Source: Cyclotella cryptica (taxonomy: Eukaryota; Bacillariophyta; Thalassiosirophyceae; Thalassiosirales; Thalassiosiraceae). From it: a DNA stretch of 64,000 nt. The notes under the pieces were generated by a model. It was not told the DNA's origin. It searched no databases and saw only the letters and a list, made by a program, of their open reading frames with translations. Location: the NCBI GenBank assembly GCA_013187285.1, contig JABMIG010000105.1, positions 186,001 through 250,000 on the forward strand. Reading direction: 5' to 3'. Of this stretch, positions 34,886 through 47,254 are shown one piece after another; the first letter of the stretch is position 1, and the number at the start of each line of letters is the position of its first letter. Both the position numbers and the translations under genes were made by a program.

Positions 34886-35366
34886 ATATCTTAAGATAGC
34901 CATGGTGCGACCTTCGTGCACCAAAGCCGACGACATTCAACCCTTCCAACACGAGGTACCCTAAATATTTTTTGATCGCGAGCAGCAATTTTAACTTTTT
35001 CGCGTCAGTGATACTATTTTTTGCATGATTGACAACCTCTCCAAAATCAGCTACGCATTCGACGAATTCCTTCGGTTTTGCGATCGACAAGCTCTCCAAA
35101 AATTCTCCCGCGATCAGCAAGATAGCAATAAACTTTGAGCAATGGACTTTGGCGACCGGGGAGTCCTATGATTCTGATTAATTTTGTGATCGAGAATTCT
35201 TGCAAATTAGTTGGAAGCAAGACTTTCAAGAAAGAAAAGTCTAAGAAGAAAAATTTAAAAATTTAAAAATAAAAAAAATCATTTTTGAACTAATCTCCAC
35301 AGGGCACCCAAGACCTTTTTCAAGGCCTTATTTTATAATACGCCCCTTGGAGAGGCAATTGAGAGG

Positions 35367-36692
35367 ATGCTGTCTAGCAAGTCAAGCCCAGAAGGCCTCA
35401 AGCCACAGGAGTGTGAGAGGAGCTCTGGGAGGTCCAAGCCACCCATCTCCTATATTCCTACTGCCATGGACACCACCATGGTGGTTAATAAAATCAAGGT
35501 CTCCAACAAGATGACCTTGTCCGTCACCGTCTTTGATGAGGGGAGTCCGGAGCAGTTCCTGAACCATTTTCAGACCTCACTGGAGATTATTTCCCGGAGG
35601 GGACTAGACACGGATTTCGAGGAAGCATGCAAGGCATACAAGAAGGCCGAGGAAAAGCTGACTGCGGCCACTGCGGCCAAAGCCAAGCATAAGGGAACAG
35701 ACGAAAGTTCTCCTGTCCTCCAGGCATGGACAAAGGCAACTGCTGCCAAAATCTGTAGCCAAGAGACCATAGAGTCTGCTGGCCAAGCAATCTTCTTGCA
35801 GTATTCTACCCAACTGTCGGAAACTGCTTGTAGACCATGGACCAACATCGTAGGGGAACAGATAAACTGTGAACCATGGACTGATGTCAATGGGGTTGAA
35901 CACCCAACGAAATGCTCGGCAACCTGGGACTACTTGAGGGAGTGTGTCCAGTTGCACCTGCAGACTGTCTTTAGGACTGATGCAGCGGAGCAAGAACTGT
36001 TCTATATCAGCAATGGGTTGAAGAAACCTAACAGGGTACTTATCAGAGACTTTGTGCAGAGGATCCAATGCCTTAACGGGTACGTAGAACTCTTGCCATG
36101 CCTGTACTACTCTTCGAAGGCTGCAAAGTCAACGAAAGTATGTGGACCCTTTGAAGATGCCCACTTGGCAAGCCACATCCTCAGGATGGTTCCTAGGAAC
36201 TGGCAGGACCAATATGAGCTCAGTGGAGCTTTGGTACCACAGAGTGTCAGGGAACTTCTAGAAGTCCTTGAACGCATTGAAAAGGCCTACCCCACCGCGA
36301 AGGTTGGAGAAGGACCCAAGAATGCATCCGAGTCTAGCGACTCATCTAAAAAGAAGATGGTCTCTTTTAGTCACCGGATTCCGAAGAAACGTTGCACAGA
36401 GAAGTACTGCTCTCTGAGTAAGAAACATGGGGGTGCACATACCACCCACAATACTCCGGATTGCCGGAAGTATGAATCCAATGGTACCCCGAAGCCTAGC
36501 TTCAAGGGAAAAAGACCAAATGGAACCTCTCATGGACAAGAGAGACCTGCTCAAGGAGGAAGTAGCTATGCACAGCTATCCGCTAAAATTGACAAACTTA
36601 CCAAGTCCAACAAGAAAATGAAACGCGCTATCAGCAAGAAGAAGCGTAAGCATCACGACATAAGTGACAGTGATGATTCAGACTCATCCTGA
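35367..36692 (+). mobile_element. gag region of the gypsy element
   Basis: A long frame of gag character with a helical capsid-like central region and a basic C terminus. Before the C terminus, a Cys/His cluster (CTEKYCSLSKKHGGAHTTH) resembles the zinc-knuckle-like motif of stramenopile gypsy gag proteins. It ends in a Lys-rich and Asp/Ser-rich tail. Confidence 0.8.
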
Positions 36693-36999
36693 GTAGTCGG
36701 ATTAAAACTTCCCCACGTGCCAACATAACATTTTCTGATTCAAACATTGTCAGTTCAAATCCAACACAAGACCTAGGAAATCTTGCAGTTGAACCAACAC
36801 GGAGTGAAACAATTGCTGAATTGTTGGACCCTGAACTGTCGGGTGACCTTTTCAATAGTGTGAGCCCCCCTTTGACAGGTAAAGAAGGACGGGTCACTAC
36901 TGTAGTAGCCAAAGCGCGTTATATAACGACTGAAAATCCAGCCCGTAAGAACCTCTAACACTCTACAGGGCGTCGTACCAGTAACATGATCATCAAGAT

Positions 37000-39900
37000 C
37001 CTACTTGATAGTGGATCTAATGGTGACCTCCTGTTTCATACAAAAGGAATGGAGAAACACTTTCCCTACTTGACTACCGTGAAATGCAAATTCTAAGACC
37101 CACCCATTCTAAGGCCTAGACTCCGACCGCATTAAAAAATGTCTTTTTCACGCACTTAACTTGCTTTTCAGAGCAAGCAACTATTACAAAGTGATAGCCT
37201 TAGTCAACTACGTCACAACAATATGTATTGCTCCTCGTAACTCCTTCCGGTTCGCGAGTTATGTCATTTAACATGCAAAACTCACCACAACGAACTGCGC
37301 TAACACTCTCATCATAAAAATGATGCCTCTACGATACAATTCCAGGTATGTTGGTAACTAGAAGTGGATACTAATATTTTTTTACATGTTAACGTCACTA
37401 GCTTTGGTCTTCTTCACAAATGTATCTTTTGACATTTGCTGACCTTAGAACGCGCATTTTACGGTAGGCAGGTGCCAAAGTCTTGGCATACATCAAATGG
37501 GAGCTTCCTAACCAAAGGATGGAGCGAAGTTAACTTGAAATTCTTTAAGTATTCAAACAGTAAGGAGTAATTATTGACTCCAGACGTAGTAGAGTAAGAT
37601 GAGAAGAAAGTGACCAAGCCAGTGTTTGACCTCATTCTTGGATGCCAAACCGTGAAAGAGCTCGGAATTGTTCTAGATTTTCGAACAAAAGAAATTACCA
37701 TTGACCAAATCATTTTGCCAATGAGAGATGTCAATAGTCTGACCAAATCCAACCTGGAAAAAGCCTGGACTGTCAACAACAGCATGGCGAACAAACCGCA
37801 AAGTACGCAGGAAGCAACACAGTGGGTAGTTAAAATCCTAGATGCGAATTATAAAAAGGCAGACCTCCAATCAATTCTTAGCACCAATTCTACTCACCTT
37901 AGTCTCCAAGACCAAAACGCATTACTGGAGTTGCTCACAGAATTTGAGGAACTTTTTGACAGATCACTAGGTGATTGGAACACAGAGCCCGCATCTTTTG
38001 AACTCAAGGAAGGTGCTAAACCATATCATGGTAAGACATACCCAGTACCTAAATCGCGTAAAGAAACAACGATTAAAGAACTAAATCGACTATGCGAACT
38101 GGGAGTGGGAGGGTTTCAGCCCGAATCAGAATGGGCGTCACCATCATTTATCACTGCAAAGAAAGACAGAACTGTAGGCTTTCTCACTGATTTTAAGGAG
38201 GTAAATAAACAACTAGTTAGAAAGCCATTTCCATTACCCCAAATCAGTACAGTTCTGCAAGAGCTAGAAGGATTTACGTATGCTACAACCCTAGATTTAA
38301 ACATGGGTTACTATACTATTAGATTGGACCCCAATTCATCCAAAATATGTACCCTCATTTTCCCATGGGGCAAATATTCATACCTCGGGTTGCCAATGGA
38401 CATCGCTGGTTCACCAGATATTTTTCAAGCAAAAATGTCATCACTAATGGTAGCCTTAGAGTTTGTAAGAACTTATCTTGATGATTTGTTATGCATCACA
38501 AAGACAAATCTGGAAGACCACTTTGACAAACTGAAAGTGGTACTTACCAGATTACGCGAGGCAGGCTTGCAAATCAACGCCCAAAAATTGTCTTTCTGTG
38601 CCATAGAAACTGAGTATCTAGGTTATACCCTCACACGTACAGGGATTAAACCACAGCAGAAAAAGGTACAAGCGATTCTCGCGATCTCACCATCACAAAA
38701 TGTCAAAGACATCCGTAAGTTCCCGGACATGGTCCAGTATTATAGAGATCTTTGGGCAAGACACAGCAAAGTGCTTGCCCCACTCACCTCACTGGTAGGA
38801 GGGTGTGGTCACACCAAGGTCAACAGAGCCAACAAGACAAGGAAACGTCCATGGTACTGGGACACGGTGCATCAAAAAGCATTCGATGACGTAAAGAGCA
38901 ATTGTCAAGGATGTAGTCTTAGCCTATCCCGATTATTCAAGGGAATTCGAGAATACACTGATGCCTCGTCTAAACACTTGGATCAGTTATCACCCAGGGT
39001 AATAGACCGCTTGCGTTTTTCAGTAGCAAACAGTCCACAGCACTACAGAAATACAGCGTGACCAAACTTGAACTACTGGCCATAGTGGAGACACTAAAAG
39101 AGTTTGTGGGGACAAAGATTGAAAGTCTATACAGACAACAAAAATCTGATCGAGGACGCGCTCGGATTAACCTCTGACCGTGTCTACTGATGGAGATTGC
39201 TCCTCGAGGAATTTGGGCCCGAAATTGTTTACATTAAAGGCACATATAATACTGTCGCCGATGCCATCTCTCGCTTAGACATCAGGCCCATTCCGAGTGA
39301 GCATGAAAACTGGATGACGTTTACAAAGTGCTGGTGTTATTACACTATGCAAGATGAGAGTGCAATCGACACCTCTGCATACCAAGAGGAAATGAATCTG
39401 GTATTTGCGAACCACAGCAAAGAAGATGTAATCTACCCGTTAACAGTACGAGAGATTGCAGAAGCACAAAAGCTTGATGCCAGCTTGAAGACGCTGAAAG
39501 ATCAGTACTCGACACAATTGGTCGAAAGTACAGAACTCCTGTGCAAGGACGGAAAAATGATCATTCCAAAAGATCTTCAACACCGTGCAGTTAGTTGGTA
39601 CCACCACTATCTACAGCACCCTGGACACACTAGACTTGAAGAAACCCTTCGTGCTGCAATGTACTGGAAAGGTATGCGAAATACCATCCGAAAATATGTC
39701 AAAAACTGTCGTGCATGCCAAGTAAACAAGAGGCATAAGCATAAGTATGGGAAACTCCCTACTAAGATCGCCACCACAAACCCTTGGGAAGTACTATGTG
39801 TGGACCTAATCGGCCCGTACACAATCAAAGGTAAAGATTGGACAGTAGTTGATTTCATGTGTCTGACTATGATTGATCCAGCTTCCAGCTGGTTTGAAAT

Positions 39901-40480
39901 AGTTGAACTGCCGGTAATCACTGAGGCGATTATTCCCCTGGATACAAAAGGTCGTAGGGGCAAAAATGACAATGAAGAACCTAAGTTAGCATACTTTGAT
40001 AGGTCATCAGCAATGATCAGCAACTTAGTGAATAAGACCTGGTTTAGTAGGTATCCACGTTGTCAATACATAATTATTGACAATGGAAGCGAATTCAAAC
40101 TTCACTTCAAAGCCCTATGTGAATCATATGGGATCACGAGTAAGCCTACCAGTGTCAAGAGTCCTCAAGCAAATGCTATTCTAGAACGAGTGCACCATGT
40201 GATATCATTGATGCTCCGAACAGCTGAAATAGACATGGCCCCTTCAGTAGAGCCAAGCGACATAGATACGTTCATGACGAACGTCGCTTGGGCCATTCGC
40301 TCAACATACCACCCAGTACTAAAAGCCTCCCCCGGTGCAGCCATTTTTGGATGGGACATGTTGTTCGACATTCCCTTCCTGGCCAACTGGAATAAAGTTG
40401 GAGAATATAAGCAACATCAAACAGTCCAAAACACAGAACGGGAAATAGCTCACGTCATGATTGGGACTATAAAATTGGTG
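37000..40480 (+). mobile_element. pol region of the gypsy element (protease-like, RT, RNase H, integrase)
   Basis: The reverse transcriptase is recognised from DLNMGYYTIRLDP, YLGLPMDIAG and the YLDDLLCIT active-site block. An RNase H-like stretch follows, then an integrase with an H..H / C..C zinc-binding segment and a DLIGPY...IIDNGSEF catalytic core. The order and motif forms are those of Ty3/gypsy. The region is not intact. Confidence 0.85.
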
Positions 40481-41118
40481 ATGGTTTGAGATATTTTTGG
40501 TCAGTTTTGGTCAGTTTCCCCAAAATGGTCAGTGCATTTACCAGATTATAAGTTATTAATTGACTCCAAAGTACTATCCTTTTCAGTAAAAAATCATTAT
40601 TACTATATTTATCTCTCAAATGACATAAAACACACATCATTGGGGTCAAAAAACCACTGCAGGCTCATTCTGCATTGTGGAAAAACCCTACTACACACCT
40701 GATTCCGCGGTTATGTACATAACAATGTCACAAGCATACCGCCGATTGCATAAACAAAGAGATACCAATGTTATATACATATCATTTCCAAGAAAAACGA
40801 ACATGACACATCTATGAAAAACACTCTTACCTGAGGTCAGGGCATCTTGCGTGGCCCATATACTCTTCCAAAAAGAGACCAGAAAAATTGTCGTTATAAA
40901 CATAACGACTACACAAAGATACCATCTGGTGCGTGATGAACAGTTTTTGTCAATGTTGTATACACAACAACATTGCCAAAAGCAAACCTTTCCCTATCCA
41001 GTCTCACCTGTTGTTCTTTGTGGTTAAATACATAACCACGTTGTAAACATACCAAATCCCACCGTCCTGGTAGAACTTCAGCGATTGAAAAGCAACAATG
41101 CCGTCATCAGTTCATGCA

Positions 41119-41440
41119 ATCCAAAAATATCGACACCATACTTCCTGCACTATCCAAAAACATCAACACCATACTTCAGCACAATCCAAAAATATTGACA
41201 CCATTCTTCCTGCGCTATCCAAAAACATTGACACCATACTTCCGCGCAATCCAAAAATATCGACACCATACTTCATGCAATCCAAAAATATTGACACCAT
41301 ACTTCCTGCACTATCCACAAACATTGACACCATACTTCCGCACAATCCAAAAATATCGACACCATACCTCATGCAAATCCAAAAAGATCGACACCATACT
41401 TCCTGCGTAACCCAAAAACATCGACACCATACACAGGGGT
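41119..41440. repeat. ~32-bp minisatellite, ten units
   Basis: Units read ATCCAAAAATATCGACACCA followed by a TACTTCCTGCACT-type tail and are 31-33 bp long. Two tail types tend to alternate, suggesting a ~64-bp dimer as the amplified form. The array lies just 3' of the transposase gene within the MULE. Confidence 0.9.
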
Positions 41441-41522
41441 GGGTTGCTCACCTTTCTCTATCCCAAACATATTCTTGTTTAATACATAACATTGTTCCAA
41501 AAATAACATTCTCTGAGATCCC

Positions 41523-44500
41523 TCATTTCTCCTGCGCTTTCCTCTTTTTCGACGGTGACCAATCATGAAAGTCTGTAGGTACTTCCGGCCAGGGTACCTT
41601 GTTTCTTTTCTGCTTGTGTTTAAACTTACCCTTTAATGCGTCTTCATGCAATCTCTCCCAGCCTGCCGCTTCCTCCCTCACTCTTTTGCAGAATACAAAA
41701 AGGCCTGGTTTTGGTGAATCAAATAAGTTATTAAACTCTCTGTTGTACCGTTCTATCACATTATTGGTACGTTGATGACTTGATGTACAATTTTGGAAAT
41801 GAGTGTGTTAGTCGTCACGACAATACTATGCATCCTTAAATTCTCAAACACTTACATGTCCCGTCTCCAGTCGCCGCTCTCGTCTGAGTTGTAGTTGTAC
41901 ATGCTAATCAATTTCTTCTTCAACCAAGTCCGGATGAAATAGTCATCCAAGAAATTGTCAAATTGTCTCTTGTCGTTCCGTTTTAACCTTTTGTTTTCCG
42001 AACAGTTGCTCTTATGTATTCTACCCCTTTCTTGATGTCCTCCTTTTCGATGACTGTCAAAAAATCAAACAAGGGTAGAATTACCTTGATCACATCCTTA
42101 TGGAACCCCTTCTCAACCATGTTGTGACGGATGGCTTGCTTCCAATGGAAGAAGCACCCGAGATGATATTCACACTTAAACCACCTTCCAATGGAGTTGA
42201 TCAGGGCCCACTCAAAGTCGTGCATGACTCCTGTGACATATATCCCTTTTGGGCCTTCCAAAACCAAAACAGATTGCCAACCAGAAATGATTCAAAGAGG
42301 GAAGGTCAGCATTGTCGGCGAAATTGTTGTCCTTCATATCATCATGTACTCACACACAATGGAAATGATGTGGGACCACAAGAGGTTGTAGGCTTCTTCG
42401 GCCTTTTTTGTCATTGGGCAAAAACAGATTGGTGTGTGCATCGAACTTGCATGATCGATGACTGAAAAAATCACAACTTGATAAAATCCCCTTGGTGCTC
42501 CGTCAAATGTTGCGTCTACATGCAGAAACAGTTTTTTGTATTTCAGTAGCTTGATGAGTGAATGTGACAAAAACCCTAAGATTCTTTGTGGACCGTCATC
42601 GTCGCTCCAGAAAATTGAGAACATGAGAAAGTTTTCAGACTTGGATCCGGATCCGTATTTGAGCTCCACAGCTCGGAATTTGTCGTCCCCATACATCTCC
42701 CTGCGGGTGTTCCTTACCAAGTTACATCCCTTGTATGGGGGAGTGACCGTAAATGTAATGGTTTCTTCCAATGTTAGATGACGGGCTTAAATCACACCAT
42801 TATATACATAACATACTCGTGTACATACCTTGTGTAAAAATAGCGTCCAAGATGAGTTGGCATGCTTATATCCCTGGAAATAGTGTCAGTCATATATATA
42901 ACAATTGTTTGTACATACCTGCATGAAGAGTGTAGAAATTATTTAGTCCATTTTTGCTTTGGTAAGTCCCAAAAACGTTATATACATAACCTAGATGTGT
43001 ACATACCTTGAGCAAATAGTGTCCAAGCATGTTAGTATGAAAGCCATGCAAATATCAGTGAAAGGTTTCGCCATTATATATACATAACGTAGGTTTGTAC
43101 ATACCTGTGCGTAGGAGGATGGAAAGAATTGAGTCAAATTTAGCAATGGTATGTCTGTCGTGTTATATACATCACACCGTCATGGACATACCTTTGTTGA
43201 GTCATCACAATAATGTGTTTGCAAAGATACACTGAGTTAGGTGGCGTATGCATTATATATATCAGCATGTATGAAAAGAAATAACTACTCACCATATCTG
43301 AAGTGGGGAACGTCAATGGACCCTCTTCCCCCGCCCCTACCATTTCATCACGCACCATGCTCCAAATCTTCATAGGCGCCAACCAAATTTTCTCCACTGC
43401 TAACTCGGTCAATCTACTCTTGAACGCCTCTGTGATGTCTCTCACGTTAGCTCCCTTGTCCTTCCCCCCAGGTGACGCATAATTTGTTGGCCTTATGCCA
43501 TTTTTAGTTCGACACAAATCTGAGTGTCCTCCAACCAATATACAATCATCTATTCCCCAACTTCCTGGTATCTCCTTCATTTTTAGTTTAGCGTCGCATC
43601 CATAGGTGCCGTAAGACTTACATCTGTAAATGCAGCTCTTCAGTTTAAGATTAGGTACGTGCATTCTGGTGTACGGATGCCTCAGCTGTCCCTTTGCTCC
43701 ATAAAAGATCCGCGTCGGCCACCTCCTGTTTACCCAATCCTCATCGTTCTTCGTAGATTCTGGAATGTTCAGTTTAATGATTCCTTCCTGAAGGACGTGA
43801 AAAATTAACAACATCAAAAACACGGCAATATGAGATGATACCACTCTATGTTGTCCCAAAAATATTGTCAATGCCTCGCCTTGGTGTCCACATTAGATAT
43901 GCTCATATCTGGTGTAATGTCTTCATTCTAAACCAGACATACAATAACATCAGTTAGCTCTGTTTATCATTGCATGTCCATTTTGCAAAGTCAAATGCTC
44001 ACCTTTCTTTTTTTTCACCACAGTCTGTCTCGCTCTTGTTTATCTTTGATGGTGAACTGTCTCCCCTGACGTCCTCATCATATAATGCCGTCTTGTTCTC
44101 TACAACTTGCAGCGATTTGCATTCTGCTCTCTCTTCACGATCACTATCCAAATCCTCGCTCTCTAACTGTGTGGGTAGGACCAGAGGTACTACCCTTTGC
44201 ATTGAAATGGCACCTGTTCCTTCAATGGTCTCCTTCGTAAAATATATAACAATGTCATAAACATGCCGGTGTGTTAGATGTTACATGTTTTATACATAAA
44301 CAGCATACATACATAGCCTCAAATCATGTCCTCACCTGTTTGCTCCCTGACAATTCACATGCCCCCCAGTGTGCAGACATTGCAGACATGGTTTCCTTTG
44401 TTATATATATAACAATGTCATAAACATACATGTGTGTTAGATGGCACATGTTATATACATAAACAACATATATACATAGCCTCAAATCACGTTCTCACCT

Positions 44501-45052
44501 GTTTGCGCCCTGACAATTCACATGCCCCCCAGTGTGCAGACATTGCAGACATGTCTTTGTGTGATCTCTCGATGTTCTCTTCATTTGAATGATGCTTACG
44601 TTGAATACCTGTGGGGCTACTCCTGCATTGCTCCAATTCTCTGTCATTATCCCCTGAGAAACAAGTAACAAGGGCGTGATTTTGTGTGTGAATCACTGTC
44701 TACAAAAAATGATGATTAGTGTGCTCAGTGTCTTTAACTGTGCATTGGTACGCACTGTCGTGTTAGACATCATCCATTGTTGTAGGTTCCTCTCCGTTTT
44801 AGGCCGTGAACATGGCTTCTTGTTGGGATGTCTTACAGGCGCAGCATGTTCAATGCGGCGCACCTCTCTTACCTCCCCTTTATGTCTGTAGGGGTTGATA
44901 ACAACATTGGTGTTGGCATGCTTGTTTTTCTTTGACAACACAGCCTCGTCTCCATCGTCGTCCGTGTGTCCGCGCCTGTGATCCGTGCTGCTTCGATGAA
45001 TACAAAAGTTAGTGAGATTCCGTTTATTACGTTCAAAAATCACCGTTTCCAA
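41523..45052 (-). CDS. MULE transposase with FLYWCH zinc finger, multi-exon
   Basis: Cuts and re-joins the transposon ends. Exons are inferred on the minus strand. N-terminal acidic and basic exons lie within 45052-43990. The exon 43787-43293 encodes a FLYWCH/WRKY-like zinc finger (SCIYRCKSYGTYGCDAKL and VGGHSDLC). The DDE core exon, about 42780-42354, has LHVDATFDGAPRGFYQ. After a short intron (donor GTGAGTACAT) come GVMHDFEWALI and GCFFHWKQAIRH (42267-41983). The tail exon ends at 41523 and contains RTNNVIERYNREFN. These are the D, D and C..H blocks and the RTNN..E block of MULE transposases. The intron between 43293 and ~42780 is filled with a ~95-bp repeat. Some boundaries, the start codon and whether all exons are intact could not be fixed by eye. 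Confidence 0.75.
42795..43195. repeat. ~95-bp intronic repeats with a palindromic core
   Basis: Five units at spacings of roughly 86-100 bp each carry a near-palindromic TTATATACATAAC-like word, six to eight variable bases, then TGTACATACCT. Read on the gene strand, every unit starts AGGTATGTACA, which looks like a 5' splice site. They sit in the intron between the FLYWCH and DDE exons of the MULE gene. Confidence 0.7.
44242..44560 (-). repeat. Tandem duplication of an exon plus intron (163-bp period)
   Basis: 44242-44392 and 44405-44555 are near-identical copies offset by 163 bp. On the minus strand each copy contains an exon end encoding MSAMSAHWGACELSG(R/S)KQ followed by a GTGAG donor and an intron with the ATATATAACAATGTCATAAA motif. 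So an exon of the MULE gene was duplicated together with its intron. Confidence 0.75.
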
Positions 45053-46125
45053 AGAGGAGCTTTGTCAAAAACCTGTTATTACCTATTTCCGTCGGTTTCT
45101 CCTGGTGGCGTCATGGTTGTTTTAGATCTGACCGCAAATGACAGCATGAAATGTGATCCGAAAAATGCTCGTCCTGAACATAACGGTCATATGTGCGTGT
45201 TTGCTGGTATATATGTAACACACCTGTACGTGTGACCGTTTTCCCCCCTACCCTATTGGTGCACGCGTGTGTGCGTGTCTTCATTCAAAAAATGGGATAC
45301 TACAGAAAAAATGACACACGTGCGCCCGCGTACATGTATACCGTCGTTCGAATGGCATCATTATCTTCATGCTCTAAGATGATACATACTTTTATCTTTC
45401 TAAATGTGGGTTGTAAGATCTATAATGATCATACATGTGTTTTTTACCCGAGCTCGTTAATTATTTAATATTGGTATATCCATAACGCCCTTGTGTATTA
45501 TTCTCAGCTGTTTATTTCATTTACATCATTTGATGATATATATAACAATTTTTTTGCGGGGGCCAGCAACTAACTGAATGCTATAGTATTATCATACTAT
45601 GATGTAAACATCACACGATTATGTTTATAAACAATCAAAAAGCTGAAAACACCAATGTAAACAAATGAAAATCTACTCTTAAGAACCCACTTCCTCTAAC
45701 ATTGTTGCAAAAGCCCCGCTCTCTCTCTCTGCCCAATTTCGTTTGTTGCCCATCCATCCAATAAAAACAGAATCATCCGACTGTCCTTCCCAACTCTCCT
45801 CCACGAGACATCTCATCAGTATCTAGTCGGAGCGCGGCTGATACGAGCGCTCATCCTGATTGGTGCCTGATCGTCCTGTTTGTTAATGTGTTTTTTCTTT
45901 CCTGCAGTGGCGGGCTTGTCCTCGTTCTTCCCCTGCACAATGGCGGTGTCGTCATCCGACGGTCGGTCGTCTGCCTGAAAAGGCTCACAGTCCAAGTCCT
46001 GTGTGTCAACCGCGGGATCCTCTCCTCCTCCTGCAATGTCCGTGTTGTCATCCTCGTCCTCCGCTTTATTGTTCGTCTCTCCTTTTCCATCAGTCTTCCC
46101 GTTGTCATCCCCCCTTCTTCTTCCA
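45053..46125. other. MULE interior between the two genes
   Basis: The stretch 45053-45850 has no supported gene and contains further ATATATAAC and GTATATATGTAAC motif copies. 45850-46125 has overlapping frames on both strands that are mostly a pyrimidine-rich bias; part of it may be the continuation of the minus-strand zinc-finger gene after a frame change or intron. Confidence 0.4.
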
Positions 46126-46878
46126 TCACGCCGACGTTTCCCTCTGTGCTGTCAACCTCCTTGCCGCCCGTCTCCTCAATATTGTCTTCCTTCTCCGCGT
46201 TCTCAATCCCCCCTCCTCAGTCTCGAATTCTGCAGTTTCCGACACTTCATCCGCTGCTTCCTCGCTTTCCTCCTCCTCCTCATTATCTGAGCTGTCTTCA
46301 ACGTGGTTTGTTGTCGGGGCCGACACAATGTCCAGGCCGTGAAGGGAGTATGACGCATTCATGTGAGTATTCTTGAAATGACGGTGTAGCGCATTAAAAG
46401 CGCACATGTGGGTGCATCCATCCGTGATGCAAAGGGCTTTTAGTTTCAGCGTTGATGAAGTCTTGCCCAGATAGAAACGTGGATGGACCACGTACGCGGA
46501 CAGTCCGTTGCACGTGGCAAGTTTCACAGTCGTCTTGAGGGCAAACTTGCCGGGGAATTGGCGCCTTAAATTGGCCCACTTCTTGTCCATGTCGGTCCAC
46601 TCCTTGATGGCCTTGGCGGACGGGGCGGGTTCCCTGTTGCACTTGTCACAGTGATGTGCGAAGCTCCCCGGCTTCATAAATTGAAAGCACTTACTGCAGA
46701 CGATCCCGCTGTTGAAGCTGGCGTGGAACGTAAGCGCCAGTGTCCCGTGCTTCGAGAAGCACAGCATGGTGTCATCGGAAAATTTTCCATTGGAGTCTTC
46801 GTCGTCGCCTTGTATGCTGTCCGCAACAAAAGACCAGTCGTTGGGCGAATTCTTCTTCGTTTCGTCAGCGGTTGCCAT
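46126..46878 (-). CDS. MULE-borne zinc-finger protein, function unknown
   Basis: The start is chosen at ATG 46878 (MATADETKKN), which has an A at -3. There are two Cys/His clusters: CSKCFQFMKPGSFAHHCDKC, a treble-clef-like C..C...HHC..C, and CITDGCTHMCAFNALHRHFK with NTH, close to a C2H2 finger. The C-terminal part is acidic (SSDNEEEEESEEAADEVSE) and then strongly basic (RTRRRKTILRRRAARR). This looks like a DNA-binding accessory protein of the transposon, transcribed in the same direction as the transposase. No family is recognised. It is not certain that the frame is complete at the 3' end. Confidence 0.65.
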   Translation of the reverse strand: MATADETKKNSPNDWSFVADSIQGDDEDSNGKFSDDTMLCFSKHGTLALTFHASFNSGIVCSKCFQFMKPGSFAHHCDKCNREPAPSAKAIKEWTDMDKKWANLRRQFPGKFALKTTVKLATCNGLSAYVVHPRFYLGKTSSTLKLKALCITDGCTHMCAFNALHRHFKNTHMNASYSLHGLDIVSAPTTNHVEDSSDNEEEEESEEAADEVSETAEFETEEGGLRTRRRKTILRRRAARRLTAQRETSA

Positions 46879-47254
46879 GGTTGCGTCAAAATCTGGGAGA
46901 GGGCGTGACAAAAATTATGTATATAAACCACCTTCCAGCACGTGAAAAACTGCGGGCGTGGATGCGGGGTTATGCACACGCTTGGTGTTTGCGCTTTAGG
47001 CCAGGGACGTGTCTGACTTGATATACAGCCATTAATAAAAATAATATTATCAAACTTCGTCGATTTGTTTAAAAATCGTAAGTTTCCTAAAAATCAATAT
47101 ACAGTATATCTAGTGATTTCAATTTATATAACCCATTTCAAATGTATACAGACATTAATACAAAATATTATTACATTTTAATAAGCCAAACGTTTAAAAT
47201 CTTGTTCGTGTTCTCCAAACTTCCAGTAAATATCTTATATAAGACATTTGTTTG
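46879..47254. other. MULE right subterminal region
   Basis: AT-rich sequence between the zinc-finger gene and the right inverted repeat. It probably carries the promoter of that gene. No further coding region is seen. Confidence 0.5.

Noticed and set aside
36730-36760. tRNA-like GTTCAAATCC word
   Set aside because: No cloverleaf can be folded around it, and it lies inside the gypsy element. No tRNA or rRNA gene was found anywhere in the window.
41119-41440. Possible CRISPR-like array (32-bp units)
   Set aside because: There are no spacers; units abut each other and vary along their length.
46003-46376. Ser/Pro/Leu-rich plus-strand ORFs over the MULE zinc-finger gene
   Set aside because: They are antisense shadows of the better supported minus-strand frame with its Cys/His clusters and acidic tail.
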